A stretch of 64,000 bases of DNA from Acidobacteriota bacterium (GCA_003577145.1 QEUP01000009.1:107196-171195), one strand, 5' to 3'. Positions 1 through 8,062 are shown, numbered from the stretch's first letter. Translations and numbers: made by a program. The notes: generated by a model not told the origin, from the sequence alone.

Positions 1-1
1 C

Positions 2-73
2 CTCGTCGGCGAGGCGCTGGTCGTGTCGGGCGACGCGGCCGGGGCCGTGCGAGAGCTCCGCGTGCCCCGCTGA
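2..73 (+). CDS. trpC: Indole-3-glycerol phosphate synthase, C-terminal end (partial)
   Basis: Only the last 23 codons and the TGA lie in the window; the gene begins upstream. The visible residues read LVGEALVVSGD followed by AAGAVREL, which matches the usual C-terminal strand and helix of TrpC (phosphate-binding G-E-x-L-V segment). TrpC closes the indole ring of indole-3-glycerol phosphate in tryptophan synthesis. Its position directly before trpF, trpB and trpA supports the call. Identification rests on this short tail plus context. Confidence 0.75.
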   Translation, partial: LVGEALVVSGDAAGAVRELRVPR

Positions 74-107
74 TCCTTCCTCGAACAGCCACCCAGTCGA
101 TCGGGAG

Positions 108-234
108 CTAGCCCTGATCATTCACGAGCTCGCACGAGCAACTCGCAGCAGGACGGTTACAACCCTCTCAGCCTTGGAGGATCCAAGTTGGGCAACACAA
201 GAGATGGGCCCTCACCGTGAATAATCAGGGCTAG
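108..234 (+). promoter_or_regulatory. Long inverted repeat between trpC and trpF, covering the trpF ribosome binding site
   Basis: The arm at 108-125 (CTAGCCCTGATCATTCAC) is the reverse complement of 217-234 (GTGAATAATCAGGGCTAG) with one mismatch in 18. The 91-nt loop (126-216) has no convincing gene. The only Shine-Dalgarno-like sequence for trpF (CAGGG, 226-230) lies within the right arm, so folding of the mRNA would hide it. This could be a translational control element, an mRNA processing or stability element, or the trace of a small insertion. No T-box signature was seen. Confidence 0.6.
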
Positions 235-238
235 TTTC

Positions 239-901
239 GTGAGCGTGTTCGTCAAGATCTGCGGGATGACCAATGAGGACGACGCTCTCCTGGCCGTCGG
301 GATGGGCGCGGATGCTGTCGGTTTCGTGTTCGCGCCGAGCCCCCGCCAGATCACACCCGGAAAGGTCGCCGACATCGTCAAGCGCCTGCCGTACGAAGTG
401 CTGACCGTCGGCGTCTTCCGTGACCAGGCGCCCGATCTCGTCGCCCGCACGGTACATGAGACCGGTCTGCGCGCAGCTCAGCTGCACGGGCACGAGACCC
501 CGGCGGATGCCCAATGGCTGGCTAGTCGTGTACCGGTCGTCATCTGTGCCTTCCCCGCCGGCGATCCCGCGCTCGAACACGTCGACGACTTCGGCGCCGA
601 CGCCATCCTCATCGACAGCCCGACACCGGGGTCCGGTGAGGTCTTCGACTGGTCTCTTGCCGAAGGGGCACCCGTCAACCGCCGGCTCATACTCGCCGGC
701 GGCCTGACACCCGAGAACGTCGCCGAGGCGGTCAGGCTCGTGGAGCCATGGGGTGTCGACGTGTCAACTGGTGTCGAGGCCGCGCCGGGCCGGAAGGACC
801 CGATCAAGGTCCAGTCCTTCGTTCGCAATGCCAAGGCAGCCGAGCCACCGCAGTACGAGTCAGTCGAGGGGCTGCCCTTCAACTGGCAGGAGGACGGTTG
901 A
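239..901 (+). CDS. trpF: Phosphoribosylanthranilate isomerase
   Basis: TrpF carries out the Amadori rearrangement of N-(5'-phosphoribosyl)anthranilate to CdRP in tryptophan synthesis. The 220-residue protein has the family N-terminus [12 protein letters not shown] with the catalytic Cys in KICG, the [12 protein letters not shown] segment, the QLHGHE motif, the catalytic Asp region [16 protein letters not shown], and GVDVSTGVE near the C-terminus. It has the normal length for a monofunctional TrpF and carries a short extra tail after the phosphate-binding site. The GTG at 239 starts the conserved VKICG strand immediately. Its ribosome binding site is weak and sits inside an inverted repeat. 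Cytoplasmic. Confidence 0.95.
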   Translation: MSVFVKICGMTNEDDALLAVGMGADAVGFVFAPSPRQITPGKVADIVKRLPYEVLTVGVFRDQAPDLVARTVHETGLRAAQLHGHETPADAQWLASRVPVVICAFPAGDPALEHVDDFGADAILIDSPTPGSGEVFDWSLAEGAPVNRRLILAGGLTPENVAEAVRLVEPWGVDVSTGVEAAPGRKDPIKVQSFVRNAKAAEPPQYESVEGLPFNWQEDG

Positions 902-911
902 GCGAGCGGCG

Positions 912-2081
912 ATGACCGATAGAAGTGTCATGGGTGAACCCACGGCCGAGGGGCGCTTCGGCGAGTTCGGGGGGCGTTTCGTTCCGGAGGCGCTGGTGCC
1001 GGCGTGCATCGAGTTGGAGGCGGCGTTTCGGTCGGCTTGGGCCGATCCAGGTTTTCGCTCGGAGCTGGACCGGCTCCTCATCCACTACGCCGGTAGGCCC
1101 TCACCGCTCACCGAGTGCAGCCGGCTGAGCGACGAGCTCGGGGTGCGGATCCTCCTGAAGCGTGAGGACCTCAATCACACCGGCTCGCACAAGATCAACA
1201 ACGTCCTCGGTCAGGCGCTGCTCGCTCAGAGGATGGGGAAGGGGAGGCTGGTAGCCGAGACCGGAGCCGGCCAACATGGTGTAGCGACCGCAACCGCAGC
1301 CGCCAAGTTCGGCATGGACTGCGTCATCTACATGGGTGCGGTGGACATGAGGCGCCAGGAGCTGAACGTGTTCCGGATGCGACTCCTCGGTGCCGAGGTG
1401 AGGTCGGCGGAGACCGGCAGTCGGACCCTGAAGGACGCGGTGAACGAGGCGATGCGGGACTGGGTCGCGACAGTTGAGTCGACCCACTACTGCCTCGGCT
1501 CGGCGATGGGGCCACACCCGTACCCATGGATGGTCAGAGAGCTGCAGCGGGTCATCGGTGACGAGGCACGTGAGCAGTGCCGTGACCTGTTGGGAGGTGG
1601 CGTTCCCGACGTGGTGGTCGCCTGCGTGGGAGGTGGGTCGAACGCAGCCGGGCTGTTCACCGGCTTCGCCGACTCGACGGCCGAGTTGGTCGGAGTGGAA
1701 CCGGCAGGCGGGGCGGCAATAGGTCACGGGGTGCCGGGTGTCGTCCACGGCATGAAGTCATATCTCTTGCAGGATGAGTTCGGTCAGGTGATGGAGGCAG
1801 AGTCGATCTCGGCCGGGCTCGACTATCCGGGAGTCGGACCGGAGCACGCCCACCTGGCCCTGACCGGCAGGGCCACCTACGTGGCCGTGTCCGACGACGA
1901 GGTCGTGGATGCCTTCCAGCTCCTTTCCCGCACTGAAGGGATCATTCCCGCGCTCGAGCCGGCTCACGCCCTGGCGTGGGTATCGAAGGAGAGGAGCATG
2001 CTGCGGGGTAGGACCGTTCTCATCAACCTGTCCGGGCGGGGCGACAAGGACGTCGCCCAGATGATGGAGCTTCTCTCGTGA
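912..2081 (+). CDS. trpB: Tryptophan synthase beta chain
   Basis: TrpB condenses indole with L-serine using PLP. Family motifs are complete: [15 protein letters not shown] near the N-terminus, [17 protein letters not shown] with the PLP lysine in [32 protein letters not shown], the phosphate-binding [10 protein letters not shown], and NLSGRGDKD at the end. Length is 389 residues, normal for TrpB1. The start at 912 lies 10 nt after the trpF stop; an in-frame ATG at 930 is an alternative. The gene overlaps trpA by 4 nt (GTGA), indicating translational coupling of the alpha/beta subunits of the complex. Confidence 0.96.
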   Translation: MTDRSVMGEPTAEGRFGEFGGRFVPEALVPACIELEAAFRSAWADPGFRSELDRLLIHYAGRPSPLTECSRLSDELGVRILLKREDLNHTGSHKINNVLGQALLAQRMGKGRLVAETGAGQHGVATATAAAKFGMDCVIYMGAVDMRRQELNVFRMRLLGAEVRSAETGSRTLKDAVNEAMRDWVATVESTHYCLGSAMGPHPYPWMVRELQRVIGDEAREQCRDLLGGGVPDVVVACVGGGSNAAGLFTGFADSTAELVGVEPAGGAAIGHGVPGVVHGMKSYLLQDEFGQVMEAESISAGLDYPGVGPEHAHLALTGRATYVAVSDDEVVDAFQLLSRTEGIIPALEPAHALAWVSKERSMLRGRTVLINLSGRGDKDVAQMMELLS

Positions 2082-2884
2082 GACCGGCTGGAGGTCTGGA
2101 GGCGGCTCTGCGCCGGCGCCTGGAGAGCGGCGGCAAGTGCCTGGTGCCCTACCTGACGGGGGGTCTGCGAGAGGACTGGTTGGAGGTTGTCCGGGCGATC
2201 GCCGGCGCCGGTGCGGATGCCGTCGAGGTCGGCATTCCCTTCTCCGATCCGGTCATGGACGGCCCGACCATCCAGCAGGCCTCAGATCGTGCCCTCAGGT
2301 CCGGGGCGACACCGGTCTCGGTCCTCGATGAGCTCGCCACGGTGGACGCGGGGGTCCCCTTGGCGGTGATGACCTACTACAACATCGTCTATCGGTTCGG
2401 CCACGAGCGCTTCGCCCGCACGCTGGTGAGCAGCGGCGTGGCGGCCGCGATCCTGCCCGATCTCCCACTCGAGGAGTCGGGGGCCTGGACCGCGGCGGCA
2501 GACCTTGCCGGTGTCGAGACGGTCATGCTCGCCGCCCCTACGGCACCTGACGAGAGGCTCCCGCTGGTGTGTCACCGGGCCCGCGGGTTCGTGTACGGGG
2601 TGGGGTTGTTAGGCGTCACGGGGGAACGTAGTGAGCTGGCCCGCAGTGCGACCGTGATCGCCCGGCGGCTCAAGTCCGTCACCGACAAGCCGGTGCTGGT
2701 AGGCGTGGGCATCTCGAGCCCCGCGCAGGCCGCGGAGGTGTGCGCCGACGCCGATGGGGTGGTGGTCGGCTCGGCGATCGTACGTCGCTTGCTCGAAGGG
2801 GCTGATCCGGAACAGATCGCTGCGACGGTGGCCGAGTTCCGTGAAGCCCTCGACGTCCTCGCGGCGGGAGTTGGCCAGGGATGA
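2078..2884 (+). CDS. trpA: Tryptophan synthase alpha chain
   Basis: TrpA cleaves indole-3-glycerol phosphate to indole and glyceraldehyde-3-phosphate, passing indole to TrpB. The 268-residue TIM barrel shows [12 protein letters not shown], the catalytic Glu in [18 protein letters not shown], the [11 protein letters not shown] segment, LPDLPLEES with the second catalytic Asp, [15 protein letters not shown] and the phosphate site [11 protein letters not shown] ... [10 protein letters not shown]. The family's SPxMADGP-type motif is here PVMDGP. GTG start overlaps the trpB stop; the stop overlaps the next ATG by 4 nt, so the downstream small gene is part of the same transcript. Confidence 0.95.
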   Translation: MRPAGGLEAALRRRLESGGKCLVPYLTGGLREDWLEVVRAIAGAGADAVEVGIPFSDPVMDGPTIQQASDRALRSGATPVSVLDELATVDAGVPLAVMTYYNIVYRFGHERFARTLVSSGVAAAILPDLPLEESGAWTAAADLAGVETVMLAAPTAPDERLPLVCHRARGFVYGVGLLGVTGERSELARSATVIARRLKSVTDKPVLVGVGISSPAQAAEVCADADGVVVGSAIVRRLLEGADPEQIAATVAEFREALDVLAAGVGQG

Positions 2885-3222
2885 GCGCTGGTTCCGCCGC
2901 AGGCCCGCCGGATGAGGCCCGGCGCGCATGGGCCAGGGCGCAGCGAGGCGGCTGTGACCTCTGTGAGGCGGCACCGATCACCCGCCGGTATGCGGAGGAC
3001 GACCTGTGCTGGGTCGCTGATTGTGAATCTTGCGGCGTACCCATGGTCGTATGGCGTCGTCATGGTGCCGAGCCGCAGCCGGCTGCTGTTGCGCACATGA
3101 TCGATGTGCTCAGCCGGGCTGCAGCCGAGAGATGGGGGCCGGAGGGATTCCGCCTCGATCGCCAGATGAGGCAGATACCCGACCACTTCCATGCCCACGC
3201 CCGGCCCCGCTGGAATCGCTGA
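2881..3222 (+). CDS. Small protein with two CxxC pairs and an HxHxH-type motif (HIT-like), function unknown
   Basis: A 113-residue protein that overlaps trpA by 4 nt (ATGA), so it is co-translated with the trp operon. Visible features are CDLC near residue 25, a second pair CESC near residue 49, the phrase GVPMVVWRRHG, and DHFHAHARP close to the C-terminus. The order of an early CxxC, an ED-containing strand and a late H-x-H-x-H resembles HIT-family nucleotide hydrolases/transferases in compact form, and the four cysteines could bind zinc. I believe similar proteins are common in actinobacteria but cannot name a function. The next gene is 350 bp away, so it probably ends the operon. Confidence 0.7.
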   Translation: MSAGSAAGPPDEARRAWARAQRGGCDLCEAAPITRRYAEDDLCWVADCESCGVPMVVWRRHGAEPQPAAVAHMIDVLSRAAAERWGPEGFRLDRQMRQIPDHFHAHARPRWNR

Positions 3223-3321
3223 TCCAGAGCGGTTTCGCGTGCCTGTGCCCCGCTGTGACTGCGATGCCGGCTGGTCGCCTCGCCGCAGAAGCCTCCCACG
3301 CGGTAGGAGCGTTCGGCGCCG

Positions 3322-3349
3322 TGCAGGACCCCGATTTCGGCGTCCTGCA
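3322..3349 (+). terminator. Strong hairpin after the trp operon, possible terminator
   Basis: TGCAGGAC (3322-3329) pairs perfectly with GTCCTGCA (3342-3349); inside, CCGA (3331-3334) can pair with TCGG (3337-3340). There is no T-run after it, so termination would be of the U-less type common in GC-rich actinobacteria, or it may be a processing barrier. It lies about 100 nt after the last gene of the trp operon. The 3223-3575 gap otherwise holds a TATAAT box and a structured hup leader; no gene is seen in it. Confidence 0.45.
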
Positions 3350-3392
3350 AGGGAATCTGGCGGGTTGCCGCCCCCCGGAGGTCGGCTGCCCC

Positions 3393-3398
3393 TATAAT
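3393..3398 (+). promoter_or_regulatory. TATAAT -10 box, candidate hup promoter
   Basis: A perfect TATAAT stands out in a GC-rich intergenic region. A good -35 was not found at the usual 16-18 bp; TTGCCG at 3365-3370 is 22 bp away. If used, transcription begins near 3405 and gives hup a leader of about 170 nt containing several hairpins. Confidence 0.4.
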
Positions 3399-3424
3399 CA
3401 CACGCGTGTCATCTGCTCGACTCA

Positions 3425-3506
3425 CCTTGCCGCACAAGGGATCCGGGGGTGGCGCGCAAGAGGGCCGCAACGGCCAAAGAGGTCGGAAATGCTTGACTTG
3501 AAGCAT
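3425..3506 (+). other. Series of small hairpins in the hup leader, possible structured RNA
   Basis: Three consecutive stem-loops are visible: CCTTG/CAAGG (3425-3429 with 3435-3439), GGCCG/CGGCC (3463-3467 with 3471-3475) and ATGCTT/AAGCAT (3489-3494 with 3501-3506). They sit between the TATAAT box and the hup start. A 10-mer CCGATTTCGG appears both in the upstream hairpin (3331-3340) and just before the hup ribosome binding site (3537-3546). No known RNA family was recognised. Confidence 0.35.
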
Positions 3507-3575
3507 CTGATCTACTCGGCTTGGCGCTGAGAAGGCCCGATTTCGGCCCATGGTCGGGTACCGAGGAGGACAACA

Positions 3576-3869
3576 ATGAACAAGAGCGAACTCGTGGAAA
3601 CGATTGCCCAGCGAACCGGGGTATCCGCGAGCAACGTCAACGCCACGCTCAACGGCCTGTTCGAAGTCGTAGCCGGTGTGGTGGCCAAAGGCGACGAGAA
3701 GGTGACCATTCCCGGTTTCATCGCCTTCGAGCAGACCACCCGCAAGGCCCGGACCGGACGCAACCCCCAGACGGGCGAAGCGATCCACGTCCCGGAGAGC
3801 AAGGCGGTCAAGATCAGCGCTGGGTCCAAGCTGAAGAGCATCGCCAAGGGCGAGACCGCAGCACCCTGA
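3576..3869 (+). CDS. hup: HU family DNA-binding protein
   Basis: Histone-like nucleoid protein that bends DNA as a dimer. The 97 residues cover the whole HU/IHF fold: MNKSELVETIAQ helix, VSASNVNATLNGLFEVV, then the DNA-embracing arm with KVTIPGFIAFE, RKARTGRNPQTGE and the C-terminal SKLKSIAKG. The arm keeps the RxGRNPxTGE signature whose proline inserts between base pairs. It lacks the long Lys/Ala-rich tail of mycobacterial HupB. GAGGAGG 7 nt upstream of the ATG is a very good ribosome binding site. A perfect hairpin follows the stop, so hup is a single-gene unit. Confidence 0.96.
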   Translation: MNKSELVETIAQRTGVSASNVNATLNGLFEVVAGVVAKGDEKVTIPGFIAFEQTTRKARTGRNPQTGEAIHVPESKAVKISAGSKLKSIAKGETAAP

Positions 3870-3903
3870 GACCCAAGCAACCAACTCGATATCGAGCAAG
3901 TCG

Positions 3904-3936
3904 ACCACAGGGGAGCAGTGACTGCTCCCCTGTGGT
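3904..3936 (+). terminator. Perfect long stem-loop terminator after hup
   Basis: ACCACAGGGGAGCAGT (3904-3919) is followed by a 1-nt centre and its exact reverse complement (3921-3936), so a stem of about 15 bp with a tight loop forms. There is no U-tract. It lies 35 nt after the hup stop and 16 nt before bcp, and likely insulates the two units. The palindrome GACAGCTGTC (3937-3946) follows directly. Confidence 0.75.
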
Positions 3937-3951
3937 GACAGCTGTCAAACC

Positions 3952-4410
3952 ATGCAACTGAAGGCGGGAGACCGAGCACCGGCGTTCCACCTGGCCGATC
4001 AGAGCGGTCACAAGCAGCGCCTGTCACACCACAAAGGGCGCGTAGTACTGCTCTACTTCTACCCCCGAGCTGACACGCCCGGCTGCACCACTCAAGCCTG
4101 CGGGCTGCGAGACGTCGCTCCGCGTCTCGCAGGTGTGGACATCATCGGGGTCAGCCCCGACAGCCCCGAGCGGCTTTCCCGGTTCGACGAGAAGTACGGG
4201 CTCGGCTTCACCCTCCTCTCAGACCCGGATCACGAGGTGGCGATGCGATACGGGGTTTGGGGGGAGAAGAAGATGTACGGAAAGACACGCATGGGGATCG
4301 TCCGCTCCGCCTTCCTGATCGACGAGAAGGGCCGCATCGCCCGGGCGTGGTACAAGATAAGCCCCAAGGACACGCCGTTGAAGCTCGAGGAAGCCTTGGA
4401 GGCACGATGA
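3952..4410 (+). CDS. bcp: Thioredoxin-dependent thiol peroxidase, Bcp/PrxQ type peroxiredoxin
   Basis: Reduces hydrogen and organic peroxides. The 152-residue protein shows the peroxiredoxin core: LYFYPRADTPGCTTQACG with the peroxidatic Cys at about residue 45 and the resolving Cys at residue 50, the same CX4C spacing as E. coli Bcp, then GVSPDSPERLSRF, LLSDPDHEVAMRYGVWGEK and RSAFLIDEKG. It is the first gene of a tight trio with fabZ (4-nt overlap) and ogt, which together could be viewed as a small repair/lipid operon. Confidence 0.93.
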   Translation: MQLKAGDRAPAFHLADQSGHKQRLSHHKGRVVLLYFYPRADTPGCTTQACGLRDVAPRLAGVDIIGVSPDSPERLSRFDEKYGLGFTLLSDPDHEVAMRYGVWGEKKMYGKTRMGIVRSAFLIDEKGRIARAWYKISPKDTPLKLEEALEAR

Positions 4411-4853
4411 CCGATCTCCAGCCGACCGACCTGCTCGATCACCGGCCCCCGTTCCTGTTCGTCGACGAGCTGACCGAGATGGTGCCCGGCCAGTCGGCCC
4501 GGGGGTTGTGGACCCCCGCGCCCGATCTGCCGTTCTTCGAAGGCCATTTCCCCGGTCGTCCCGTGCTTCCCGGGGTCATCCTCATAGAGGCCATGGCCCA
4601 GGTCGGAGCCTGTGCGGTCCTGGCCGATGACAGCTTCACCGGCAAGCTCCCCATGCTGGGCGGTATCGACAAGGCTCGCTTCCGGCGCCAGGTCCAACCC
4701 GGGGATCTCGTCGAGATGGAGGCGGAGGTGACCAAGCTCACGAAGGTGGGCGGCCGGGGTCGCTTCCGTGCCACAGTCGGCGGCGAGAAGGCGGCCGAAG
4801 CCGACATCATGTTCGTCGTCGTCGACAAGGCGGCCATCGAGGGCGCTGGTTGA
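4407..4853 (+). CDS. fabZ: 3-hydroxyacyl-[acyl-carrier-protein] dehydratase FabZ
   Basis: Removes water from 3-hydroxyacyl-ACP in type II fatty acid elongation. The 148-residue hot-dog protein has LLDHRPPFLFVDEL, the catalytic His in FFEGHFPGRPVLPGV followed by the catalytic Glu in LIEAMAQVGA, and GGIDKARFRRQVQPGD. The ATG overlaps the bcp stop (ATGA). The rest of the FAS-II genes lie 1 kb downstream on the other strand, so the dehydratase is transcribed separately from the condensing and reducing enzymes. Confidence 0.94.
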   Translation: MTDLQPTDLLDHRPPFLFVDELTEMVPGQSARGLWTPAPDLPFFEGHFPGRPVLPGVILIEAMAQVGACAVLADDSFTGKLPMLGGIDKARFRRQVQPGDLVEMEAEVTKLTKVGGRGRFRATVGGEKAAEADIMFVVVDKAAIEGAG

Positions 4854-4863
4854 GGTGGGCCTC

Positions 4864-5421
4864 GTGCAGGAGTTGACAGCCGCGCCGACCGACCGGGCCC
4901 GGGAGGCAGGCGCGGTCAACCTGAGCTGGGGCGTGATGGAGTCCCCGCTGGGCCCACTGGGGCTGGTCGTGTCACCCGAGGGCCTCGTCACGCTGACGTT
5001 TTCTGCGGTCGAGGAAGCCGTCGCAACCCTGACCGAAAGGTTGCCGGCGCGCATCGAGCACCTGCAGCGGCCCACCCGTCCGGTCGCGCAGCAGCTGGAG
5101 GAGTACTTCGCGGGCGAGCGGCGGGTGTTCGACCTCGCCATCGACTGGCGGCTGGTCAGCGGCTTCAGGGCCGAGGTCCTGCGCGAGCTGCGGTCGGTTC
5201 CGTACGGGACCACCGTCAGCTACCAGGACTTGGCCGGACGGGTTGGCAAGCCACGAGCGGTGCGCGCGGTCGGATCCGCCATGGCGACCAACCCGATTCC
5301 GATCGTGTTGCCCTGTCACCGGGTCCTGCGGACCGGGGGTGGGCTCGGAGGCTACGGCGCCGGCCTCGATGCCAAGCGCTTTCTGTTGCGGCTCGAAGGT
5401 GTCGAGGCACCGCCCGCATAG
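4864..5421 (+). CDS. ogt: Methylated-DNA--protein-cysteine methyltransferase
   Basis: Repairs O6-methylguanine by taking the alkyl group onto its own cysteine. The active-site motif is IPIVLPCHRVLR, preceded by the helix-turn-helix segment VPYGTTVSYQDLAGRVGKPRAVRAVGSAMATNP and followed by GGLGGYGAGLDAKRFLL. The N-terminal domain begins at GVMESPLGPLGLV. Start is uncertain: GTG at 4864 has GAGGTGG 5 nt upstream, GTG at 4855 is in frame too. Length about 185 residues, normal for Ogt. It sits just behind fabZ and is convergent with fabF2. Confidence 0.93.
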   Translation: MQELTAAPTDRAREAGAVNLSWGVMESPLGPLGLVVSPEGLVTLTFSAVEEAVATLTERLPARIEHLQRPTRPVAQQLEEYFAGERRVFDLAIDWRLVSGFRAEVLRELRSVPYGTTVSYQDLAGRVGKPRAVRAVGSAMATNPIPIVLPCHRVLRTGGGLGGYGAGLDAKRFLLRLEGVEAPPA

Positions 5422-5454
5422 AGCGAGATCACCCTGGGGCAGGCTGGAGCGGGA

Positions 5455-6636
5455 TCACTCGTAAGGGGCGAGCACTAGCGCGGAGTTGTGGCCGCCGAAG
5501 GCGAAGTTGGCGCTCACCGTCGGCGCCGGCGTCCACTTGCGGGACTTCCCGTCAGGAACCACGTCGATCGGCGGGAACGAAGGGTCGAGCGTCCGGTGGT
5601 TCTTGCTCGCCGGGAGGGTCTGTTTGACGAACGAGAGCAGCACCGCGATGGCTTCGACCGCGCCGCTGCCGTCGATGGCGTGCCCGATGCTCCCCTTGAG
5701 CGCACACACCGCGGGGCCATCGGTGCCGAAGATCTCGGCAACGAGGTTCGCCTCCATCGAGTCGTTGAACTCCGTACCGGTGCCGTGGGCGCTGTAGCAG
5801 CGGATGTCTCCGGGTCGGAGGCCGGCATCGGCGAGTGCTACCTGCAGCGCCCCCTTGGCGATCGTGCCGTCAGGATCGGGGGTGGTGATGTGATGAGCAT
5901 CGGTGGTGCAGCCGTGCCCCAGTATCTCGCCGTAGATGCGGGCGCCTCGTTCGAGGGCGTGCTCGAGCGACTCCAGGACGAGGAGCCCGGCACCCTCACT
6001 CACCACGAATCCGTCGCGGTCGACGTCGAAGGGCCGGCACAGGCCCTGCTCGGATGCGCCGCCGGTCCGGTCGAAGCCGGTTACGACTGCTTCGTTGATC
6101 GGCGCTTCGCCACCGCCGGCGAGCACCACCTCGCAGCGCCCGGCGGCGATCAGGCGGGCGGCGTTACCGAGAGCATTGGTGCCCGATGAACAGGCCGTCC
6201 CGTGGCACTCGCACGGGCCTTGCAGGCCGTAGCGCATCGATATCTGCGCCGCCGCCCCGTTGGGCATGTAGGAGGGGATGGCGAACGGCGAGACCCGCCG
6301 AGCGCCCTTCTCGTCGTGGACGAAGACGTTCTCACGGAACGTGCCCACCCCTCCGCCGGTCGTGAAGACGATGCCGATCCGACGAGGATCGAGGCCCAGC
6401 TCACCGGCGTCGTCCAAGGCTTCGGCGGCGGCGGCGAGCCCGAGCGCGATCACTCGGTCAGAGCGCCGCAGTTCCTTGGGCGAGTCGTACTGGGCGCCAG
6501 CGTCGAAGTCGGCGACGCCGTCTTTGGGTTCGTGGGCCGGCTCGCCGACCATGCCCTGCCAGAACGCATCCAGCCCGGACCCCGCGGGCGACACGACGCC
6601 CAGGCCGGTTGCCACGACACGGCGATCTCCCAGCAT
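5455..6636 (-). CDS. Beta-ketoacyl-ACP synthase II paralogue (second FabF)
   Basis: 393-residue KAS II-type condensing enzyme that extends acyl-ACP with malonyl-ACP. The catalytic Cys is at about residue 149 in HGTACSSGTNALG, the first His is in YSAHGTGTEFND and the second in KGSIGHAIDGSG, so the C-H-H triad and Lys are present. The usual GHLLGAAG loop is GHAIDGSG here and the nucleophile motif is ACSSG instead of ACAAG, so the protein has diverged from its neighbour. It is the last gene of the fab operon, 5 nt after fabF. It could handle a different chain length or a specialised acyl product. Confidence 0.9.
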   Translation of the reverse strand: MLGDRRVVATGLGVVSPAGSGLDAFWQGMVGEPAHEPKDGVADFDAGAQYDSPKELRRSDRVIALGLAAAAEALDDAGELGLDPRRIGIVFTTGGGVGTFRENVFVHDEKGARRVSPFAIPSYMPNGAAAQISMRYGLQGPCECHGTACSSGTNALGNAARLIAAGRCEVVLAGGGEAPINEAVVTGFDRTGGASEQGLCRPFDVDRDGFVVSEGAGLLVLESLEHALERGARIYGEILGHGCTTDAHHITTPDPDGTIAKGALQVALADAGLRPGDIRCYSAHGTGTEFNDSMEANLVAEIFGTDGPAVCALKGSIGHAIDGSGAVEAIAVLLSFVKQTLPASKNHRTLDPSFPPIDVVPDGKSRKWTPAPTVSANFAFGGHNSALVLAPYE

Positions 6637-6641
6637 GGGGC

Positions 6642-7826
6642 TCAGCCTTCACCCGGTCCGATGACCAGGGTTCCGTTGTGGCCACCGAAGCCGAAGGAGT
6701 TGGAGATGGCCGGAGCCGGCCGCCAGTCCCGCGGCTCTGCGTGGACAAGATCGATCGAGGGCATGTCGGGGTCGGGCTCGGAGAATCCCACGGTCGGGGG
6801 GATCTGGCCGTGCAGCATCGACAGCACCACCGAGACCGCTTCGATGGATCCGGCGGCACCCAAGCCGTGGCCGGTCACCCCTTTGATGGAGGTGACCGCC
6901 GGAGCCGGGTCGGTGCCGAAGACCTTGACGACGGCCTCTGCTTCGGCCTGATCGTTCAATGGAGTCGAGGTTCCGTGCGCGTTCACGTAGGTGATCTCCC
7001 CGGGGGGGAGACCAGCATCTTCGAGGGCCGATTCCATGCAGTTCACCGCGCCGGCACCGCCGGGAAGGGGCGCGGTTATGTGATGGGCGTCAGCGGTGCT
7101 GGCACCTCCGAGTATCTCTCCCAGTATCCTCGCCCCCCGCTGCACCGCGAGGTCCCAGGCCTCGAGCAGGAGCACGCCGGCGCCTTCCCCCATGACGAAG
7201 CCATCTCGGTTCCGGTCGAAGGGGACGCTTCTGTCCTGAGGCGACAGAGCTGTCATGTTCCGGAACGCTGCTATGCAGACCGGGGTGAGGGCAGCTTCGC
7301 TGCTACCTGCCAGCACGGCATCACAGCGATCATCTTGGATGAGCCTGGCACCGTTGGCCACGGAGTGGGTACCGGCGGCGCAGGCCGTGCAGGTGGAGTC
7401 GCTCGGCCCCTGGAACCGGTGAGCCATGGCGACGGTTGCGGCGGCGGCGTTGTTCATGAGCATCGGGATCATGAAGGGACTCACCCGGCGTGGACCTTGA
7501 TCACGCAGGGCCCGGATCTGGCTCTCGTAGGTGGAGATCCCCCCGATACCGGTGCCTATCCACACACCGCATCTGAGTGGGTCGTAGTCGGGCCGGCCGG
7601 CCTGCTCGATCGCCATCTTGGCCGCCGCCACTGCGTACTGCGTGTAGAGGTCTGTGCGCCGAGCATCCTTCGGGTTGTCGAAGAACGGCTCAGCGTCGAA
7701 TCCACGGACGCTGAAGGTCTCCCCGTTCGTGGCCGGCCCTTGGAGCCCTTTCCAGAACTCGTCGAGGCCGATTCCACAGGGGGCGACGACCCCCAATCCG
7801 GTGACCGCTACACGCCGACGGGGCAT
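6642..7826 (-). CDS. fabF: Beta-ketoacyl-ACP synthase II
   Basis: 394-residue elongating condensing enzyme of FAS-II. It begins MPRRRVAVTGLGVV; the nucleophile is Cys149 in TACAAGTHS, the histidines are in NAHGTSTPLND and IKGVTGHGLGAAGS, and the C-terminal NSFGFGGHNGTLV is canonical. The start at 7826 overlaps the acpP stop (TGATG). The reading frame stays open upstream through acpP, but that part is out-of-frame shadow. ACP, KASII and a second KASII follow each other with almost no spacing. Confidence 0.94.
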   Translation of the reverse strand: MPRRRVAVTGLGVVAPCGIGLDEFWKGLQGPATNGETFSVRGFDAEPFFDNPKDARRTDLYTQYAVAAAKMAIEQAGRPDYDPLRCGVWIGTGIGGISTYESQIRALRDQGPRRVSPFMIPMLMNNAAAATVAMAHRFQGPSDSTCTACAAGTHSVANGARLIQDDRCDAVLAGSSEAALTPVCIAAFRNMTALSPQDRSVPFDRNRDGFVMGEGAGVLLLEAWDLAVQRGARILGEILGGASTADAHHITAPLPGGAGAVNCMESALEDAGLPPGEITYVNAHGTSTPLNDQAEAEAVVKVFGTDPAPAVTSIKGVTGHGLGAAGSIEAVSVVLSMLHGQIPPTVGFSEPDPDMPSIDLVHAEPRDWRPAPAISNSFGFGGHNGTLVIGPGEG

Positions 7827-8062
7827 CAGAGCTTGCTTTGGAGCAGCTCGTACGCCGCGCCGACGGTGTCCACGCCTTCGAGCTCCTCCTCTTCGATCGT
7901 CACGTCGAACTCCTCTTCGAGCGCCATCACCAGCTCGACGAGATCGAGGCTGTCGGCATCGAGATCGTCGTCGAAGCGGGCCTCCAGCGTCACCTGGTCC
8001 GGCTCGACTGACAGGACCTCGACAGCGCACTTGCGGAACCGTTCCAAGTTCTGATCACTCAT
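7826..8062 (-). CDS. acpP: Acyl carrier protein
   Basis: 78-residue acidic four-helix protein that carries the growing chain on 4'-phosphopantetheine. The attachment serine is Ser38 in DADSLDLVELVMALEE, the universal DSL motif. The charge pattern (very acidic, few basic residues) is typical. The start has GGGAG about 10 nt upstream. A 124-nt gap separates it from fabG, the largest gap inside the operon, which may allow extra expression of ACP; no clear promoter is seen there. Confidence 0.96.
   Translation of the reverse strand: MSDQNLERFRKCAVEVLSVEPDQVTLEARFDDDLDADSLDLVELVMALEEEFDVTIEEEELEGVDTVGAAYELLQSKL

Noticed and set aside
108..234. T-box riboswitch for trp genes
   Set aside because: No T-box bulge sequence or specifier loop is visible; the element lies inside the operon.
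3223..3575. SRP RNA or 6S RNA gene
   Set aside because: The conserved SRP apical motif and a 6S-type central bulge could not be found.
6609..8054. 481-codon plus-strand ORF
   Set aside because: Antisense of fabF and acpP; no recognisable domain.
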